Assembly (NCBI GenBank): GCA_013289065.1
Contig: JABDAP010000020.1
Coordinates: 1-35,044, forward strand
Direction: 5' to 3'
DNA from: Bacteroidota bacterium
GTDB lineage: Bacteria > Bacteroidota > Bacteroidia > Chitinophagales > Chitinophagaceae
Length of the DNA stretch: 35,044 nucleotides
This document shows positions 32,341 to 35,044 of this stretch, one piece after another. The notes under the pieces were generated by a model. The model did no database searches. It saw only the letters and a program-made list of their open reading frames with translations, and was not told where the DNA came from. Numbering within the stretch: the first letter of the stretch is position 1; each line of letters starts with the position of its first letter. The position numbers and the translations under genes are program-made.

Positions 32341-32880
32341 ATCGCGGCTTATTTTCGCGGCATCGAACAGGAACAACCATATATAGAAACCGATCTCAAC
32401 AGGATCGTCTCTTTTTCAGCGGCCCATACAGAAGAGAACGACCGCTTCAAAACATTTGTAAAAGAACGGAACCGGGAGCAGGTAGACCAGCTTGTCAATC
32501 AACTCAACCAAGCCGTTTCACCCCGGATAAATTGTACCGATTGCGGTAACTGTTGTAAAAGCCTGATGGTTCTGATCAATGATGCAGAAGCGGATAACCT
32601 TTCCGGACATCTTGGCCAGTCGCGCGAAACATTTGATGAAAAATATCTTGAGAAGGGAAGCAACGGCCTCATGATCATGAACCGGATGCCTTGTCATTTT
32701 CTAAACGATAATAAATGTACTGTTTACGAACACCGGTTTGAAGGCTGTAAAGAATTTCCGGCATTACATTTACCCAATTTCAAAGACCGGCTCTTTACCA
32801 CTTTTATGCACTATGAACGTTGCCCGATCATTTTTAATGTAGTGGAACAATTGAAGGATGCAATGTCTTTTGAAAGATAA
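32341..32880 (+). CDS. YkgJ family metal-binding protein, no canonical start codon
   Basis: The frame encodes a YkgJ-type (zinc/iron-chelating) protein: INCTDCGNCCKSL, then MPCHFLNDNKCTVYEHRFEG with CKEFP, giving clustered cysteines that bind a metal or Fe-S centre. The first ATG (32566) lies after the CTDCGNCC cluster and would remove it. The frame stays open upstream to a TGA at 32338-32340 and reads like a real N-terminus (YFRGIEQEQPYIETDLNRIV, then FSAAHTEENDRFKTFVKERN). No ATG, GTG or TTG occurs in frame between 32341 and 32565; ATC at 32341 or 32362 are the near-cognate options. Either it starts on a rare codon, or the start was lost or misread. The coordinate 32341 is simply the first codon after the stop. 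Confidence 0.75.
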   Translation: MAAYFRGIEQEQPYIETDLNRIVSFSAAHTEENDRFKTFVKERNREQVDQLVNQLNQAVSPRINCTDCGNCCKSLMVLINDAEADNLSGHLGQSRETFDEKYLEKGSNGLMIMNRMPCHFLNDNKCTVYEHRFEGCKEFPALHLPNFKDRLFTTFMHYERCPIIFNVVEQLKDAMSFER

Positions 32881-32925
32881 CGGCGTGTTTATATTTCCTC
32901 ATTACAGTTAGGTTATCTTTATTAC

Positions 32926-34107
32926 ATGATACAATTCGGCATAGATATTTTATTATCACAACAACCCACCTGGAAAAAAGGACGCATCGGTTTGGTTACC
33001 AACCATGCGGCAACAACGAACGATCTTATTCCATCACGCGAAGCATTACTGGAGCGGCAATTCGATCTTGTAAAACTATTTTCACCCGAACACGGGCTTG
33101 ATGTGCAGGGCGCAGACGGGCATGAAATGAAAGATGGCATTGATGTATTAACCGGTTTGCCTGTTATCAGTTTATACAGTAACAAACTCGCGCCTTCGCA
33201 AAATGACCTGGCTGATATCGATATCATTTTATTTGATATCCCGGATGTTGGCAGCCGCTTCTATACTTATTTATGGACGATGACGCATGTAATGGAAGCC
33301 TGTGCACAAAACAAAAAGAAACTGATCATTCTCGACAGGCCCAATCCGGTTTCCGGCAACATTGAACTCGCGGAAGGCCCAATGCTTGATGAATCACAGG
33401 CTTCGTTTATCGGCAGGTGGCCAATACCCATACGGCACAGTTGCACATTGGGAGAACTCGCTTTATATTTTAATAGCGCAAAAAATATTCATTGCGATAT
33501 TGACATAATAAAATGTGAAGGATGGAACCGCAATGATCTTCAACCGGATTGGGGAACTCATTTTGTACCAACTTCGCCGGCGATACAGAGTTTTGAAAGT
33601 ATGTTGTTATATCCCGGGCTTTGTTTGTTGGAAGCAACCAATATCAGCGAGGGGCGCGGAACAGACAGATCATTCATTACAGCAGGCGCACCATGGATCA
33701 AAGGAGAGGCTATTGCAGTAATTTTAAATGAAATGGGATTAGATGATGTAGGCGTTACACCGGTAACCTTTATGCCGGCAGATAAAAACAGTAAATATTA
33801 TCAGCAATCATGCAGCGGTGTAGAAATGGAAGTAAGGGAACCTCATTATTTTCAATCCGTTTTATATGGATTGATATTGATCAGGCTTATCAAACAGATA
33901 TACCCGCAACAGTTTGCATGGAAACCATACCCCACGCTCGTTAATCCAACCGGCAAACATCATCTGGATAAATTATTGGGAATAGCGGATAGTGAAAAAT
34001 TATTTGAATTGCCTTTACCAAAGTTTATTGCAGAAGTGACGAGGTTGACGCAATGTAAAAATTGGAAGGAAGAAATAGAAGAATTTCTTTTATACCCCTG
34101 CCCCTAA
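32926..34107 (+). CDS. DUF1343 (NamZ-like) exo-beta-N-acetylmuramidase family protein
   Basis: A 393-residue DUF1343 protein. GRIGLVTNHAATTNDLIPSR, FSPEHGLDVQGADGHEM, FDIPDVGSRFYTYLWTM, LDRPNPVSGN and LLEATNISEGRGTDRSF are the family blocks. Characterised relatives (NamZ) release N-acetylmuramic acid from the non-reducing end of peptidoglycan fragments. Those are exported; this one starts directly MIQFGIDILLSQQPTWKKG with no signal peptide and no upstream in-frame start before a stop at 32878. It may therefore work in the cytoplasm on imported muropeptides, which would fit with Mpl elsewhere in the window. The last residues YPCP and the TAA are encoded by repeat B4. The gene starts 45 bases after the YkgJ-like gene. 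Confidence 0.87.
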   Translation: MIQFGIDILLSQQPTWKKGRIGLVTNHAATTNDLIPSREALLERQFDLVKLFSPEHGLDVQGADGHEMKDGIDVLTGLPVISLYSNKLAPSQNDLADIDIILFDIPDVGSRFYTYLWTMTHVMEACAQNKKKLIILDRPNPVSGNIELAEGPMLDESQASFIGRWPIPIRHSCTLGELALYFNSAKNIHCDIDIIKCEGWNRNDLQPDWGTHFVPTSPAIQSFESMLLYPGLCLLEATNISEGRGTDRSFITAGAPWIKGEAIAVILNEMGLDDVGVTPVTFMPADKNSKYYQQSCSGVEMEVREPHYFQSVLYGLILIRLIKQIYPQQFAWKPYPTLVNPTGKHHLDKLLGIADSEKLFELPLPKFIAEVTRLTQCKNWKEEIEEFLLYPCP

Positions 34108-34142
34108 AGGGGTTCTCCAATTCCCCTTTAGGGGCAGGGGCA
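34093..34142. repeat. family B hairpin, copy B4
   Basis: TACCCCTGCCCCTAAAGGGG (from 34093) pairs with the complementary CCCCTTTAGGGGCAGGGG ending at 34140. This is the most exact copy. The NamZ-like stop codon is inside the left arm. Confidence 0.88.
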
Positions 34143-34187
34143 AAAAGGCGTATCACTATTTAATTGTATTTTCAACCAAACATCTTT

Positions 34188-35044
34188 ATGCCATTTACCA
34201 GACTCATTTCATTTGTATGTTGTTTGTTGATATTACAGCAAAGCATCGCACAGCAACCTGCTATTAAAATTCTTGAATCAGGAAAAAGGATCAGTATCCG
34301 CGGGTTAAGTGTGGTAAATGATAAAGTGATCTGGGCCAGCGGCAGTGCGGGTTCTGTGGCACGCTCAACAGATGGCGGCAATACCTTTACCTGGATGAAG
34401 GTAACCGGTTATGAAAGATCTGATTTCCGCGACATAGAAGCGTTTGATGAGAATACAGCTATCATTATGGGCATTACCACACCGGCTGTTATCCTAAAAA
34501 CAACCGATGGCGGACAAACATGGAAAAAGGTTTTTGAAGATACCACCAAGGGTGCATTTTTTGATGCCATGGATTTTCCAAAACCACAATATGGCTGGCT
34601 GGTTGGGGATCCGGCCAATGGGCATTTCTTTTTAGCACGCACAACAGATCATGGCGAAACCTGGAAAGGGGGTTATACGAATGAGCCCGGGCTAACAGCA
34701 AAAGATGGAGAAGCTTTTTTTGCATCCAGCGGAACAAATATTAAGGTGCTGAATAGTAATGGATATAACCATTTTGTATTGGTGTCTGGCGGAAAAGCAT
34801 CGAGGTTGTTCCTGGCGTCTGCAGATTCTATTCCGATCATGCAGGGTAAAGAATCAACCGGTGCAAATTCGATCGCCATATATAACGATGAGAAAGCGGT
34901 CATTGTTGGTGGCGATTTTAGCAAGGATACCATCAGTTCAAACAATTGTGTTCTGTTTGATCTCGACCTGCGCAACCCAACAAAATTTACTTTCCCGCAA
35001 ACCAATCCGCATGGTTACAGGTCGTGTGTGATCTATCTCAATAA
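34188..35044 (+). CDS. exported Ycf48/BNR-like beta-propeller protein, 3' end cut off
   Basis: An open frame beginning at ATG 34188 and running off the right edge (285 complete codons visible). Residues 1-23 (MPFTRLISFVCCLLILQQ then SIAQQ) are a Sec signal. The mature part has repeated blades with the BNR/Asp-box pattern: SVARSTDGGNTFTWMKV, VILKTTDGGQTWKKV and FLARTTDHGETWKGG, each S/T-x-D-x-G-x-T-W. This pattern is shared by sialidase-like and Ycf48/Hcf136-like propellers; Bacteroidota carry many such exported proteins of unknown role, often annotated as oxidoreductases without evidence. No catalytic residues can be assigned from the visible part. Repeat B4 lies just upstream. Confidence 0.85.
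   Translation, partial: MPFTRLISFVCCLLILQQSIAQQPAIKILESGKRISIRGLSVVNDKVIWASGSAGSVARSTDGGNTFTWMKVTGYERSDFRDIEAFDENTAIIMGITTPAVILKTTDGGQTWKKVFEDTTKGAFFDAMDFPKPQYGWLVGDPANGHFFLARTTDHGETWKGGYTNEPGLTAKDGEAFFASSGTNIKVLNSNGYNHFVLVSGGKASRLFLASADSIPIMQGKESTGANSIAIYNDEKAVIVGGDFSKDTISSNNCVLFDLDLRNPTKFTFPQTNPHGYRSCVIYLN

Noticed and set aside
32304-32549. Plus-strand frame starting at ATG 32304 as the N-terminus of the YkgJ-like protein through a frameshift
   Set aside because: Its peptide does not look like a YkgJ N-terminus, whereas the other frame does from just after 32340; a frameshift remains possible but unsupported.

Overview
This window reads as chromosomal sequence from a Bacteroidota bacterium, most likely of the Chitinophagaceae/Sphingobacteriia type. 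The evidence is the gene content (paired topoisomerase IV subunits with a DUF1835 protein between them, a bacillithiol-type YtxJ, an Mpl muropeptide ligase, an S9 peptidase, a CvfB-like S1 protein, many short secreted proteins ending their signal with FSQ or HAQ), the general lack of Shine-Dalgarno sequences, and -7 boxes of the TAnnTTTG type. There are no rRNA or tRNA genes, no CRISPR array, no prophage and no recognisable transposase. No defence or secondary-metabolism island is visible.

Layout, left to right. Bases 1-8220 hold the tail of an NhaA antiporter, a secreted protein of unknown function, a DoxX membrane protein, an AHSA1-type protein, a large S9 prolyl-oligopeptidase with two glycine-rich inserts, an SMP-30-like secreted propeller, an exported M23 peptidase that has no ordinary start codon, and a glycine-zipper lipoprotein. 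Bases 8221-15064 hold a DMT transporter, an ABC ATPase/permease pair, and a minus-strand run of mpl, a DnaQ-like exonuclease and a polyprenol-phosphate mannosyltransferase. Bases 15141-17626 are a plus-strand thiol/sulfur group: a 38-residue lipoprotein, YtxJ, a TauE/SafE transporter and a TsdA-like dihaem cytochrome. Bases 17681-25548 carry two GNAT acetyltransferases, a small membrane protein, acetyl-CoA acetyltransferase with a candidate TetR-type operator, a 48-residue membrane miniprotein, IlvE, a MocR-type regulator, CvfB and a secreted protein of unknown function. Bases 25552-32072 are the parE - DUF1835 - cupin - parC run preceded (in coordinates) by an SRPBCC protein. The right end has a YkgJ-like cysteine protein that also lacks a canonical start, a DUF1343/NamZ hydrolase without a signal peptide, and a partial Ycf48-like propeller.

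The most striking structure is between the genes. At least eight different families of inverted or tandem repeats fill the intergenic gaps. Two families (A: three copies of about 120 bp with terminal inverted repeats; B: four copies of a CCCCTnAAGGGG hairpin) show compensatory changes between copies, so their folding appears to be maintained. Five of the seven convergent gene pairs have an inverted repeat between them. In at least six unrelated genes the last few codons and the stop codon lie inside a repeat. One family A copy ends six bases upstream of the apparent CTG start of the M23 peptidase. These elements look like terminators and/or non-autonomous mobile palindromes; this is inference from sequence and has not been tested against databases.

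Peptidoglycan turnover recurs as a theme (M23 peptidase, Mpl, NamZ-like), as do thiol/sulfur functions (YtxJ, TauE, TsdA).
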